Positions 1 to 11,726 of a stretch of DNA of 64,000 nt are shown here, one piece after another. The DNA comes from Endocalyx cinctus (taxonomy: Eukaryota > Ascomycota > Sordariomycetes > Amphisphaeriales > Apiosporaceae): the NCBI GenBank assembly GCA_001600455.1, contig BCKC01000005.1, forward strand, positions 1,240,001 through 1,304,000. The letters are read 5' to 3'. The notes beneath the pieces are model-generated. The model worked only from the letters and a program-made list of their open reading frames with translations. It was not told the DNA's origin and ran no database searches. How positions within the stretch are numbered: position 1 is the stretch's first letter; the number at the start of each line of letters is the position of its first letter. A program made the translations under genes and the position numbers.

Positions 1-351
1 GGGAGGGAGGACCCTCCGCTCTGAAGGAAAGTTATCGATGCTTCGGATTTTGCTTCAGGTTTTTCATTTGACCAAAGTTGGACAACATATGTGTTAGAGT
101 GGCAACGATTCTGTGATTACCTTATGTAAATGCGTCATAACGCTGCGAAGTATCGTTTAACACGAGGGGAGTATACCTTGTAATGTAAGAAGGCTTAATG
201 AGCACTAAGTTCCCGCGTTTTGGATTGTCTCGAGCACGATTGTAGTAGTAGCAATTTCCAACAGGGTTCAATATAGAGCCAGATTTTTGCGTTTTAGCTC
301 ACTATTGACTTTTCTAAAGCATCGTCATTATCATCAATCGCTCACATCCAC
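1..351. other. Left edge and upstream region of the prenyltransferase gene
   Basis: No gene is seen. The stretch is non-coding in appearance and most likely carries the promoter and 5' UTR of the prenyltransferase that starts at 352. A gene off the left edge cannot be excluded. Confidence 0.5.
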
Positions 352-1368
352 ATGGCTAAAACCGAAGAATTCGACCCCGAGTTAAACTCGGGCGCCGGGG
401 ACGCAAAAGAAAAAGAACAACTTCCACAACAGTACGGTGGTCTTCACGCCGGTAGTTGGGTGAACCTCTTACCATCCTCATGGATACCCTACATTCAACT
501 GGCTCGTCTCAGTCCACCTACCGCCCTTTTACTGATTTATTTCCCCCACCTGTTCGGTGCCCTGCACGCGGCGAATGCGGGCCTCGAATCTCTCGATAGG
601 TTCAGATACGTCGCCCTCCATCTCCTCGGCGGCTCTTTCTTTTTCTCGAATGCCGCCCACGCGTGGAACGACATCGTCGACACGCCGCTCGACAAGTACG
701 TCGCCCGCACCAAGTCGCGACCTATAGCGCGGGGGGCGATCACTCGGCGCGGAGCCTTCGCTTTCATGACCTCGCAAGGTTTAGGGGCGATGCTTTTCCT
801 CTTGGCCTTTCCCCTTGCCGACACCGCTCTGGCGACGATCCCGACGGTGATAGGCACGATTTACTACCCCTGGACGAAGCGGCACTTCTATTTCCCCCAG
901 CTGGTGCTGGGTTTCTGCCTCGGGTGGGGAACCATCGTGGCCTGCGCCGCGACGGGCATGCCGGAGCCTTGGAAAGACCCGGCCGCTTTATGTCTCGTGT
1001 CGATAGTAGTTTTCTGGACCATTATCTACGATACGATTTACGCGTATCAAGACGTCGAAGACGACATAAAAATGGGCATTTGGAGCACGGCGGTCGTGTT
1101 TCGAAACTGGCCGAAAACGTTTCTCTGGGCCGCTCTGACGTGCATGGCCGTGGCCCTGGCGGTATACGGCATGCTCGCGGATCTCGGGATATTGTATTAC
1201 GCAATCACCTTGCAAGGTTGTCTGACTTCCTTGGGCGCTATGGTGATATTCGTAAATTTGGAAGACCGGGCTAACTGTTGGTGGTGGTTCTCGTCCGGGT
1301 TCTGGTTTACGGCGATGTCTATTGTGGGAGGGTTACTTGCTGAGTACTTGGCTGTCACATTGAGGTAA
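352..1368 (+). CDS. UbiA-family membrane prenyltransferase
   Basis: Single-exon gene, 338 aa, starting at the ATG at 352. It belongs to the UbiA superfamily of polytopic membrane prenyltransferases, which move an isoprenoid diphosphate onto an aromatic or other acceptor. Both Mg-diphosphate motifs are visible: NDIVD at residues 106-110 followed by TPLDKYVARTKSRP, and a second Asp-rich motif QDVEDD at 233-238. The rest consists of roughly eight or nine hydrophobic segments, with a short polar N-terminus (first 35 residues) lacking a clear mitochondrial presequence. The length fits fungal meroterpenoid-type UbiA enzymes as well as COQ2-like proteins. The neighbouring oxidoreductases and cupin favour a role in secondary metabolism rather than ubiquinone synthesis; this is inferred from context. 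The acceptor and prenyl chain length cannot be read from the sequence. Confidence 0.9.
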   Translation: MAKTEEFDPELNSGAGDAKEKEQLPQQYGGLHAGSWVNLLPSSWIPYIQLARLSPPTALLLIYFPHLFGALHAANAGLESLDRFRYVALHLLGGSFFFSNAAHAWNDIVDTPLDKYVARTKSRPIARGAITRRGAFAFMTSQGLGAMLFLLAFPLADTALATIPTVIGTIYYPWTKRHFYFPQLVLGFCLGWGTIVACAATGMPEPWKDPAALCLVSIVVFWTIIYDTIYAYQDVEDDIKMGIWSTAVVFRNWPKTFLWAALTCMAVALAVYGMLADLGILYYAITLQGCLTSLGAMVIFVNLEDRANCWWWFSSGFWFTAMSIVGGLLAEYLAVTLR

Positions 1369-1899
1369 ATTGGAGGCAAGACCCTCACAGTGGCACTAGT
1401 GTGTGAACGGTGTAGTATAGTAGAAGCGGGTAACATATCAGGTACTTCGCCAACATGGGCTGCACAAGGTTCGGTTTGATGTCACCCTCCCGTCCGGCCC
1501 GTTGTTACCACACTTTTAAACTGTATATGAAAACAATCAAGCGCCACCTTTGTTTCACTGAGCCGCATTATTGCAGTGATGGGTTGCATTTACTTGTGAC
1601 AGACGGTATAAGTAATTGTCATAACTATGAATCGTACCGTTCCTTTCACTACCAAGGCAGAGCGTAATGAACCCAAGTAGACCGCAAGATTGGGCCTTGA
1701 ATCTCATACAGAACTTAAAGAAAGGAGAGCTAAAAGGCGGAGAAGCCTAGGATTTTTTTTTTTTTTTTGCGGTTACATTTCTCTACCGATAATTTTATTA
1801 TTGAACCCATAATAACTTAGGCCATCATGTCCTTGTGAACACAGAGATTAAAGCCTCACGAAAGATTTATACCGATACGAAAAATCGACATCATTAATT
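1369..1899. other. Intergenic region between prenyltransferase and cupin gene
   Basis: No gene is seen. It contains a T16 tract at 1753-1768, and the downstream half presumably holds the promoter of the cupin gene. A 70-codon open frame at 1455-1667 shows no coding character. Confidence 0.5.
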
Positions 1900-2787
1900 A
1901 TGGAATACTCGGATTCGGATCTAGTAATCGAGGTGTAAGTTTTGAACAGTTACGGTGCTGGCTTATCGTCTTCATTTGTCTCATGTGTGCGTGTGTATGT
2001 GTGTGTATATCTATAGCATTTTTGTTACAATCTCAATTAACAAAATAAATGTAGGCTCGACGGCGCCGTTATCACGAGAGTGATAAAACACGCCAATCGC
2101 GCCTTCGCCTTTGAAGTCACTCTTGACCTCGATAAAGGGGCCAACTTCTTTTCTAAGAGGCCGCCGTATCACTTCCACACGGCCCAGGATGAGTACATCC
2201 AGGCCATCGAGGGAAAAACCGGCCTCGAGGTGAACGAGGGAGATCTCATCTTCTCCCAGGGCGACCCCGAGTTCTGCATCAAAGCCTGGACCGACCACCG
2301 CTCTTTTCCTTTTTTCACCCCATTCAAGGATAAGGGGAAAAACAAGTTCTTCTTGTCCGGAGCCCTATCTCCGGAGCCCTACTCACTCAACCTGCTCTTT
2401 TTTGAGAATTGGTATCGCTATCAGGAGTGCGTGGTCAAAAATGGAGGGAAGGTCGATATCATTCAAGTCATGAGTGTATGTTACCTCTCTCTCCCCCTTT
2501 TCTTTTTTTTTTCCGCCTCCTCTCTGATGTGCACGGCTAACTATAAACGCACACGCATATTCAAAAAATTGAAATAGACGTTTGACGCCGGAGGTACATA
2601 TCTATCACTCCCCTCATGGATACCATTTCGCCAGCAAATTTCCCAGGTTGTGGGGATTGTCGTTGGTAGGTGGATCGGCGGATTTCTTGGGTATCAGCCT
2701 TTTTACAAGGAATGGTCGACTGATTGGGACCTTGCTTGCCGTAAGATGCAAACTTGTTTCTCACAAAAAAGATTTGCCATCAATTGA
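1900..2787 (+). CDS. Small cupin-fold protein with hydrophobic C-terminal segment
   Basis: Three exons: 1900-1934, 2055-2475 and 2578-2787, giving 221 aa. The ATG lies in a 35-nt first exon ending before a consensus GTAAGT; exon 2 ends before GTATGT. The longest open frame near here has only a GTG at its start, so the upstream exon is needed. Cupin motif 1 is complete: H51-x-H53-x4-E58-x6-G65. A motif-2-like stretch follows with GDPEF and a WTDHR His. The C-terminal exon adds a Gly/Val-rich segment (SQVVGIVVGRWIGGFLG) that could be amphipathic or membrane-associated. Cupins of this size occur in fungal metabolite clusters as tailoring or cyclising enzymes, but the reaction here is unknown. 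It lies on the same strand as the prenyltransferase, about 0.5 kb downstream. Confidence 0.75.
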
Positions 2788-3792
2788 GTATTATTAGGTC
2801 CCCCCCCCCCCCCCCATCATATACAGAGTATATTTATCACAGTTCTAAGATTGAAAAAGTACCAACACACATGCCGGTCTGCATGCATCTTTCTCGTACA
2901 GTGTCCGTATATGTACGCAGTACGTAGACGGTACCATCCGTTTCCGAATACAAATACCAAAGTTTTGGCCAATCAGCTTCTAAATTTAACCCTTGCTGCC
3001 AGAAGAGCTGCAGTTGGTGCTTCTTACATGCATTACGGGGTATTTACCCTTGCTTTCGCCTTATGGTGTTACTACCGTCTGCAATACATCGGTCCGTTGG
3101 ATTGAAGTGGGATGTAGGCCCGAAAGATTAGGTAGGCTGTGAAAACGACATTCGCACATCAGCGTTCGGAAAAAATGCTGGCATTATGCGGACCATGCGT
3201 ATTATTATTTTTTTTTTCTCGCAGCATCCTTTCATGTGATAAATACCGGTGATAAGTGGCGCAGTGAAGTACATGTAGATAAGTGTATGATGTTACCTTA
3301 AAAGTACGGAGCTGCGACTATGTAGGAATGATGTAAATAGTTGCATGGATGGTCAGCGGCGGCTAGTTGAAGGAGGATGTGAATTTCAACTTTTACTGTA
3401 CTGAATTGCCGCCCGTTAGGGCCACATTCTTTTGTTCTTGAGTCTGTGGGGGCGGTGCGAGCCCCTATTCTAATGTTATTTCGCGATGTATGTTATGTGA
3501 AAACAACTTCTACACTCCCATGGTCGACTGCAAATTCGCCCACTAAGCTTCAAGGATCTCTAATTAGATACAGAGGGAGAAAATTACTTTCATCTAATTT
3601 TAATCTTCATGAATCTCTTGTATGTTTCGACATTCGAATGGAGATATCCAATTCGCACTTATTTCTTGGTATAATGATATATCTCTGTTAAGTATGGACA
3701 ACATGAAGAACATCAATGTTGACAATAATCAGACTTAAACGATATATGTACTTCTTATTACCATTTTCTTAGAGATTTTCAGTCGCTTGTGC
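2788..3792. other. AT-rich intergenic region with C16 tract
   Basis: No gene is supported. A C16 homopolymer sits at 2800-2815, immediately 3' of the cupin stop codon. Open frames at 2851-3105 and 3446-3691 lack homology, splice context and codon bias. The right part should include the promoter of the first oxidoreductase. Confidence 0.5.
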
Positions 3793-5697
3793 ATGATTTA
3801 TATTTCTTCAAAAAAGAAAGTGATGAGTTTCCTTGTTATCATCATTCCCTTCCTATGGGCCACCCCCCTGTCCTTCAGCACGTTAACTCATGCTTCGACG
3901 ATCAGCCATAGCCTTAGTATTTGCGAACAACTAGAATATTCGCTCAGCACTGAAACTACCACTAGAAATGAGACGGGATATGAGACTCTAAGAGAGGCGA
4001 ACTGGTAAGACAATGTCATCATTACGTTATCAGTAGTTTTTAAGCTTCCATGTTTATCGTCGTCTCACATATTACTTCTTAGGGTTCAGACCGCATGGGG
4101 GGTACCAACGTGCATATTCCGTCCTTCGGACGTTGAAGAGCTACAGTCCGTCCTCCCGTTGCTGATCAAGTCTAATACGAGCTTCGCCATTCGCTCCGGT
4201 GGTCACTCGCCACATCACAACTTCGCCAATATTGATCATGGCGTGCTCATTGACATGTCCTGGCTTAACAATACCAGATACGACGCCGACGTCGGAGTCG
4301 CCGTCGTAGGGTCCGGTGTTAGGTGGGGGGACTTGTATACGAGCCTCCAGGAAGAAGGAGTCATTGCTGTCGGAGGTAGGGTCCTCGACGTTGGTGTTGG
4401 TGGGTTAGTACTAGGTGGTAAGCTGTGCCGTGCTTGTCCTTTAACTCCTCCGATAATCACTGACGTGCAGCAATATTCAGGTGGTCTTTCGTGGCTTACC
4501 GATCTATACGGGTTGGCATGCGATAATGTCGTTAATTTCCAGGTTAGTACAGTCTTTTGAAAACACCATCAGTGACATGACTGACGCATGATCAGGTTGT
4601 TCTTGCCGATGGTAGTGTAGTGGATGCAAATGCTGAGACAAACCCTGATCTATTCCGAGCCCTCAAGGGTGGCGGTAATAACTTCGGTATGTCCCCGCAC
4701 ATTTTTTTCTTCTCCGTAAATTTCGCAAAGAATGTCAACTTGCCCAAGTTCCGATTGAATTAACATCTGAAAGGTATCGTGACCGAATTAACCTTGAGTA
4801 CCTACCCTCTGGGTCAAGTATGGGGTGGGATCAAGATGTACACTCAAGAGCAACTTACCGACGTTGTCTCAGCATACTACAAGTATCAATCCGCTCCGGA
4901 TAAGGATCCTTACGCCAACCTCATCGTGATAGCTTCTCCCACCAACGCTACCATAGGGGTCTGGGTATCCATGGTATATCTAAAGCCAGAGGAAGAACCA
5001 GCCGCATTTGACCCATTTTATAGCATTGAGACCATATCCGACAGCACAGGCATCAAGTCATTCACCGACTATCTGGCCGAATACGACATTCCAGATGTCC
5101 GACGGTACGTTTTTCTATCTACATCAAATCGATAACAGGTTTGAATTGATAAACCAGCATCAGGGTGGAGGGCACTGTGCTGACATGGGCGAGTTTGATG
5201 AATATAGCTTCGACTGGTTCACCACCGCCTTCTCTCTGAACCAGGACCTATATGCCGATATTCCCAACGTGATCACGAGCTCGAAAGCCGTCTCGGAAAT
5301 CCAATCGTTGACGGGCGGGTTTGTCGGCATCACCATGCAGCCGATATCGACCAGCATGATCGAAGCCGGTGAAGCCCGCGGGGGGAATTCGTTAGGGCTC
5401 GAAGCTGCGAACCAGACCTGGGTCGCCACCGCTTTATCCTGGTGGTGGCCCGAAGACGACGCGACGGCGCACGCGAGCGGGCAGGCGCTCGTGGGCGAGA
5501 TCGCGACCGCGTCACGAGAGAAAGATAGCGGCCTCAATTACCTGTTTATGAACGACGCGAGTTGGGATCAGCAGGTCCTAGGTAGTTACGGAGAGGAGAA
5601 CCTACGGAGGATGAGGGAGGTGCAGAAGAAGTTTGACCCGAATTTGGTCTTTCAAAAGTTGGTTGCCGGAGGTTTCAAACTACCACCATCCGAGTGA
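3793..5697 (+). CDS. Secreted FAD-linked (BBE-like) oxidoreductase, copy 1
   Basis: Six exons: 3793-4004, 4083-4417, 4481-4542, 4596-4686, 4774-5104 and 5208-5697; 506 aa. The N-terminus is a short Lys-rich stretch followed by a hydrophobic core, typical of a signal peptide (an ATG at 3823 is an alternative start). The FAD_binding_4 domain covers about residues 75-270, with R108-S-G-G-H112, where the His is the expected covalent FAD attachment site. The Cys of bicovalent berberine-bridge enzymes is replaced in [11 protein letters not shown], so FAD is probably attached only through His. The C-terminal BBE motif ([18 protein letters not shown]) is present. The family performs flavin-dependent oxidations, often ring closures, releasing H2O2. 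Two paralogs lie nearby (8586-10763 and 13565-15237). The substrate is unknown. Confidence 0.9.
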
Positions 5698-6391
5698 AAG
5701 AAAAGAAGAACCTCTAAGCAAGGTTAGTAATTAAGTGAAACACATCAAGGTATCATCCCAAAGTCGAAATCACGTAATTATTAATCGAGTATCCGATTAA
5801 AATACATTTCCGGCGTTGTGGTAACCATACTTCGGCGGCATTTTAAATAACTGGAAGACTCTACTTATACTATATGACTATTTAAGCAATACGCGTTACT
5901 TTAATACATGTAGATAATAGAACATACTGTATAGAACTTTTTATATCATATGCCTCATTTCTTAGCATTATATTTTTTTTTCCGGTGTTCTTGATCGGTC
6001 TGAACAAGAAATATGCGGTGTCAAGGTACATAGTTAGGGTTATGCGGTGCTGTCCTAGCCAATACAACCCCATATTAGCGTGGCTTTTTTTTTTTTTTTT
6101 TTTTTTCATGTAAAATGATCAAGACATTCAAGCCTGTATAAATGTATCCATATTGTTTTTGGCTGTCCCGTTATCACGCCAGCAAGTCAACGAAGAATGA
6201 GACTGTGACTCAGACTCAGGGTCAATCAATCCACATAAATATGCGTTTCCCTATCCGTGTAAATCCGTGAGCTAACTTCGGATGGCAGATCGTGACATCC
6301 TTTCATCTGTAAGTGTATTTTTATCTTTACAAGTATAATTCTGTATCCTGATTCAAGCTCTTCTTTTCACCCGATGTTTTTTTTTTTTTTT
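5698..6391. other. Convergent 3' intergenic region with poly-T tracts
   Basis: This is the tail-to-tail gap between oxidoreductase copy 1 (+) and the SAT4-like gene (-). It contains T22 at 6085-6106 and T16 at 6377-6392, the latter abutting the stop codon of the minus-strand gene. No gene is seen. Confidence 0.5.
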
Positions 6392-7711
6392 TCAGCGTTG
6401 CTGGTGACCTACATTCTGACCTATACTCTGAAGTTCTGTCTGTGAATCGACCAGGACCGCGAAGCTCTCCTGTTTCCTTCCAGTCACGCTGCTATAAGCG
6501 CTTCTACCACTTCGCTTGTTCTGAATGTAGGTCGAGGGCACATAGCGCGGCTTTACGCCATCACTTCCCGACGACCGGTTCCACATACCCGTAGTAAGAG
6601 ATACATAACAGGCGTAAAGGGCTGGGAGCGATGCTCCTAGAAGCGCCAGCGTGGGCTCCAGTTGACACGGTATCCACACGGTGACGCCGAAGCTATCGAA
6701 CTGGACGGGTATGTAGCGTGACATTTCGTATGAGAACCCTGAAAAGATGATTGTATTTTAATGTGAGTATTTATATATAATGGGGCAAAAGAAAGATGCG
6801 TTGATAGAAAGGACCGAAATTTCATATTATGGTACTTACAATCTGGATCCCACGTCGTAGTTCGAGGTAGTTCGGCTACGTAGATGCCAATCTTATACGC
6901 CGATGCAACGCTCGCAGATGCACCGAGAACCAACATAATTCCCACGCCCAGACGCTTCTTGAGTGGCATCTGTAGCTTCGCGACTAAGAAAATAGGGAAG
7001 ACGAGCAGGATAATATCGAAGGCGAGACTGATGCTGTACTGCACTATCGTGAGATCGTTGATATAGGCGAGGCTGCAATAAGCGATGCGCTCCCTTGGTA
7101 GCCAGAAATACGAGAAAGGTCTACAGGCGAATCCAGGCACGATGGAGAAGATTATGATGTAAATCCCCTGACTCAATAGCAGAATCCGTATCACGAAGGC
7201 GAAACCCCTCCCATGCCCGCGGGCAAAGACGCGCTGGTAGAACAGGACGATGGCGACCCTAATAGTACCGGACATGATTGGATACAGCCATAATAATCCG
7301 AGGATGCCTTGATACCATATGCTAAACTCGTGCACGGTAATTTCGTGGAGGGGTTTGTCGACCCCGGCGGCGAGGATGATATAAGCGGCGAGAATAGTCC
7401 ATCCGATATAGAGAATCTAGAAATAAATTGAAAAAAAAGAAGATGCAATTCGAGTTAGAAATGTAATGCTTTATTTTAGTTTTGTATATACGCAAAAAAG
7501 AAGATCTGATAATCCTCACTAATGAAGGTACGGTGGCATAGTCATCTATGCCGAAAGTCCTGGTCCGAAGCCGATACCAAAGACGGGTAAGGACGACTGA
7601 GGTACCGAAGACTCCTAGTACGATGCAGACGATAGCAATTCTGTACACCTTGTGGGTATTGATGGGTTCGGTCGGGGGTGGGATGAGCTCATCCACTGGT
7701 ACGAGATCCAT
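6392..7711 (-). CDS. SAT4-family rhodopsin-like integral membrane protein, copy 1
   Basis: Three exons on the minus strand, in transcript order 7711-7520, 7416-6840 and 6738-6392; 371 aa. It shows the seven-helix layout of the fungal rhodopsin-like (SAT4/PF20684) family, with the family signature FGIDDY at residues 53-58 after the second helix block, a cytosolic KLQMPLKKRLGVG loop, and the closing WIPCQLEPTLALLGASLPAL segment that matches the family's E-P/N-x-x-I-x-x-x-x-LP region. A polar Ser/Arg-rich tail of about 75 residues follows. The family is widespread in filamentous fungi and usually of unknown function; some members are discussed as receptor-like. It lies between two FAD-oxidoreductase paralogs and diverges from copy 2 with about 870 bp between start codons. 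Confidence 0.88.
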
Positions 7712-8585
7712 GCCTAGGTAATTTGACAGAAAAAAAGTCGTGACAGGATTGAGCGTATCTCAGTTAGAAAGCTGAACCATACATACACTAAAGGACAGAA
7801 ACAGCTTAAAGATAAACGACGGGATAAGCTAGGTTAATCAGGTAGAGAGGGAAGACAAAGTGCAAGTGGTTGGTTGGTTTGCAGGTCAATACCAAGAACA
7901 GAGAGTCCTTACCCTTCCTTGCCGGCACGCTGCAACGAATTGTCCTCAGGGGGATGGTAAAATCAAGGATACCGGTTACTGTCAGATCTCAAGATGCAAC
8001 TGAATCAACTGTTGATTTTATTTCCTTCATGCAATCCTTCAAAATAATCACAGATAATTAATCACTATATAAATAGTATCGCTGTAACATCACTACAGTA
8101 CATTACATACCAGAGTAGCTTCGTAGGAGGAGCATATTCTCTTGGCTTACATGGTGGGTTCTTTGGTTGGCTCAAACGCAAGCCATAAACAGGGTTACGA
8201 TATGTAGTTGGTTTTAGCAGTCTTAGAAAAGCAGAACTTCTGATATTATTCCGCGAATCTAAGCGAAAGTCTCAAGTCCATTATCTCTCAGCTCAGGAGT
8301 AAATCAACTAGGATTCATATTCCTTATTTCAGTTTCCGTCGGGGTTTATTGCTTTCAAGAAACAAGAAGAAAAGGTTTTCATGGGAATCTCAGCGATCTG
8401 GATCTATCAGGAGAAGCTTTAAAATATCCAACTTCCCAAGCAGTGAAACCTTCTAGAAAGCATAGAAGAAGTAATAAATCGTACGTGTGGTCGATATTAT
8501 TTCTTCTTCGAATGTAACATAACGTGTAATTCGTACACCCTCTTAGATTTTCTCTGCATTAAAAATCGGTCACTGATTGCCAAGC
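7712..8585. promoter_or_regulatory. Shared divergent promoter region (SAT4-like / oxidoreductase copy 2)
   Basis: An 874-bp non-coding stretch between two head-to-head start codons, so both promoters should lie here. No operator was recognised. A 63-codon frame at 7870-8061 starts from an unsupported codon and is not called. Confidence 0.5.
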
Positions 8586-10763
8586 ATGAAACCAGCATCG
8601 GGCAAACATGCCTGCCTCCTTTCATTCGCATTTTTCGCGCTCCTCCACACCAGCGAGAGTACTGGTACCGCCCCCGTCAGTGGCATGACTTTAACTGCTT
8701 CTAAGCAACATCAACCTGATGCTGCTATCGTTGCAGTCGATGCCTGCCTAGTCAAGAACAATATGGACACTACCGACCAATTTTTCACCTTTTCAAGGAG
8801 TATAGGCCTTACTGATCCCCATGCGGGCTCGTTCAAGGAGAAATACGATGCTGTTCTCGGCAGTGTTCCAAAGGTACTTGGCGATGTCCTAAATGTGGCC
8901 TGCGAAATGGCACACGAAGTTTTGGGAGCCAGCGGAGTAGATCTTTCACCGTTGAACGAAACTCTAGTGGACGTCAACTGGTATGCAATAGATATTTGCT
9001 TTCTTCTCTTTTATCTTTTTTTTTTCGTCTTTTAAACTACATTAAATCCATCCAAGCCTGAAATTATTATGTGTACGTTGCTTGCACCTCTCTCATATAT
9101 CTATCAATCTCAGGTCATTATCATGCGTCGCTTCCCCTTACTGCATTCTTCTCCCGAAGGACGCTGAAGAGGTTTCGAAGGCTATCAAAATTATCGACCA
9201 TTTCGGACTCAAGTTTTCCGTTCGGAGCGGCGGCCACTCGCCGAACCCGGGATGGTCCAGCATCGACGAAGGAGGCGTCCTCCTCGACTTGCAGCGACTC
9301 GACCAAGTTGACGTATCGAGTGATAAGCTCGTCGCTTGCCTCGGTCCCGGAAGACGTTGGGGCGACGTAACCGCCATCTTAGATGAGCAGGAAGTCACCG
9401 TCCTCGGCGGTCGGGAACCTAACGTCGGCGTTGGTGGTCTCATTATTGGAGGTAAGCTATGGCTCTTGAGCTCTGTTAATTGATAGTTCCTTGGTATTTG
9501 TTTATTCTTCTCAGACTTACTCACAATATTAACAGGAGGCTTCCATCATCTTTCCCCCGAGTTTGGAACTGTTGCGGATAACGTGAAAAACTTCGAGGTA
9601 TTTATTCAATTTTCAATCTTACAAGTTTACTCTGTTTTTTAACTTGCTCAAAATTTAGGTCGTCCTATCAAATGGCAGTATCGTAAATGCTAATAAAGAT
9701 GGAAATAATGATCTTTTCTGGGCCCTGAAAGGCGGGGGTCCTAATTTCGGCATCGTGACTAGATTTGACGTTTATGCGATACCGGTGAGAGAAATCTGGT
9801 ACCAAATCGCCATCTACCCTGTTGATCTAGGTGATGCAATCGTCGACGCTTTCGCGAACTGGCAGGTAAACGAGGGCACCACCGACGTCAAAGGAGGCAT
9901 CATCCTCACCCTCGGCATCGACTCTCACGTTATCGGACTCATCTACTCGGAGCCCCTGGGCCCTGACCACAATGTGTTTGCCCCTTTCCTGGCCTTGGAA
10001 CCTACTGTGGTAGCTGTTCCCGCAACTAACGGCACTTTCGCGTCATTGAATGCTGATATTGCCCCTTTCGTCAACACGCAGCGTCAACGGTACGTGTGGA
10101 TAAGATGTTATTTAATTTAACGATTTCAGCAAGGTGACGGTACTAACAATTTATTACTACAGACATGATTACAGATCCGCTGCTACTTTAGTCGATGCAC
10201 AACTTTATAAGGATGTTTACAACTTCTGGTTGGACAGATCCATCGCCGTACGCGAGACTACCGGAGCCAATCAGACCTTCGTCCTACAACACGTCCCTCC
10301 CAGCTTCGCGGCCCAAGGTATTGCTAAAGGAGGAAACCCGATGAATGTCTCTCCGCAGACTCAACAATGTAAGCCGCTCCTACCCCTCCTCATCCATCCA
10401 TGAACTTGACACACATCCATAGACTTTGTCTCCCCTCTCATCATATAATTAGCTGTTTGACTGGCCTCGCTGACAATATAATCAACAGGGTGGACGACGC
10501 TTGTAGATTGGGACAAGGCAGAAGACGACGACGCCGCGCGGTCGGTGGCCATCGACACGACGAACAAGTGGGAAACTCTCTCAAAAGAAAAGGACTTACA
10601 CATTCCTTTCCTTTTCATGAACGATGGCTCGAGGGATCAGAACCCGCTAGCAGGTTACGGCGCCGAAAACGTGAACCGATTAAAGCAGATCGCCGCTAAA
10701 TACGACCCTAAACAACTGTTCCAGACACAACAAAACGGCGGTTTCTTGTTATCCAAGGTTTAG
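8586..10763 (+). CDS. Secreted FAD-linked (BBE-like) oxidoreductase, copy 2
   Basis: Six exons: 8586-8980, 9114-9451, 9536-9597, 9659-10089, 10163-10368 and 10489-10763; 568 aa. A signal peptide is evident at residues 1-25 (hydrophobic [10 protein letters not shown] core). Compared with copies 1 and 3, about 50-60 extra residues lie before the FAD domain. The FAD-His motif is R169-S-G-G-H173; the second glycine-rich stretch reads [11 protein letters not shown], so the bicovalent Cys is absent here too. [15 protein letters not shown] and the C-terminal [16 protein letters not shown] complete the BBE-like fold. An insertion ([10 protein letters not shown].. to ..[11 protein letters not shown]) is split by the last intron. 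It is the most diverged of the three paralogs, and it lacks the intron found at NNFG|G in copies 1 and 3. Confidence 0.9.
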
Positions 10764-11726
10764 TTTAAAACTACTTGTAATACTACTTGTAATTGCTCAA
10801 GATGTAATGGGCAGACTTCTTCTTCGTCTTCTTCTATATAGTTTAATTAATACTATTTTATAACCCATCTATGATGATGGGTTTGGTCAACCTCATTAGA
10901 CTAATATCGTCTTGCTCGCACCCATGACTACATGAATACGGTTTGATTTCCATTTGCGGTGAAAGCCTCGCTCCAGTTATGCCCAGTAGTAGCCCCGCTG
11001 ATTAAAACCTTCCCCAATGCTGCTTGCGTGTGGATTGGAGACGGTGTCATTGAGGAGACAGGGGAAGGATAATGAATGTGGAATAGGGGAGAGGGGGGTG
11101 AAGGGGGTATGTAAGTTGCATTATTTAGTTTCGTAGGATGCCGAAATTTCATGGATCATGCACAGAGGGATTGAGTTGGTTTGTACTGCGCAGTACAGCG
11201 TTACATGGCCTGATACTACCTCGCATCAATATAGCCTTCTGCGATACTTGGGTGTGAAGTACCTAGGTAGTGTAGTTACCGTTTCGAGAAGTTCCATAAC
11301 TACTTGACGCTCCAGTTGCTGATGGGGGTCACAATATCGCGACGTTAATAGGTAGGCATCCTTGGATCCTTTCCGGTATCCTTCCCGTTAGCTTACATGT
11401 AATGCATGTGGTGTAAACTAAACGCTTGGTCAACATCAGCTATAATTGTCAAATTGTGAGATCGAATATATGCAACCTAGATTGACAATGAAACCAACAA
11501 CATACAGTAGTGTGTACCTACAAGTGTGAAAGAAAGCCGTTTTGCCGTTCGACATATACACCATGCATACTTAGTCACTACACAAATTCATCACAGAATT
11601 TAGAGCTCGACCTTCAGAACTAAGTCAATTTCTTGGAACATTCTTTTAGTTAGTATTTCTATTGATTCCTGGCGGTGAAGCTGCTCGAGAGACTTTTCAT
11701 CACATTATATAATAATATAAGAGAAA
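10764..11726. other. Intergenic region
   Basis: No gene is supported in these 963 bp. A 74-codon minus-strand frame (10928-11152) is Pro/Ser-rich by composition and has no recognisable domain. The right part likely carries the promoter of the next SAT4-like gene. Confidence 0.5.

Noticed and set aside
663..1274. 203-codon plus-strand open frame inside the prenyltransferase
   Set aside because: It is a shifted frame of the UbiA gene; the true frame contains both diphosphate-binding motifs.
2080..2577. Cupin gene read as a single 165-aa open frame starting at GTG
   Set aside because: Eukaryotic nuclear genes start with ATG; a 35-nt upstream exon and a downstream exon give a better model and remove the low-complexity tail.
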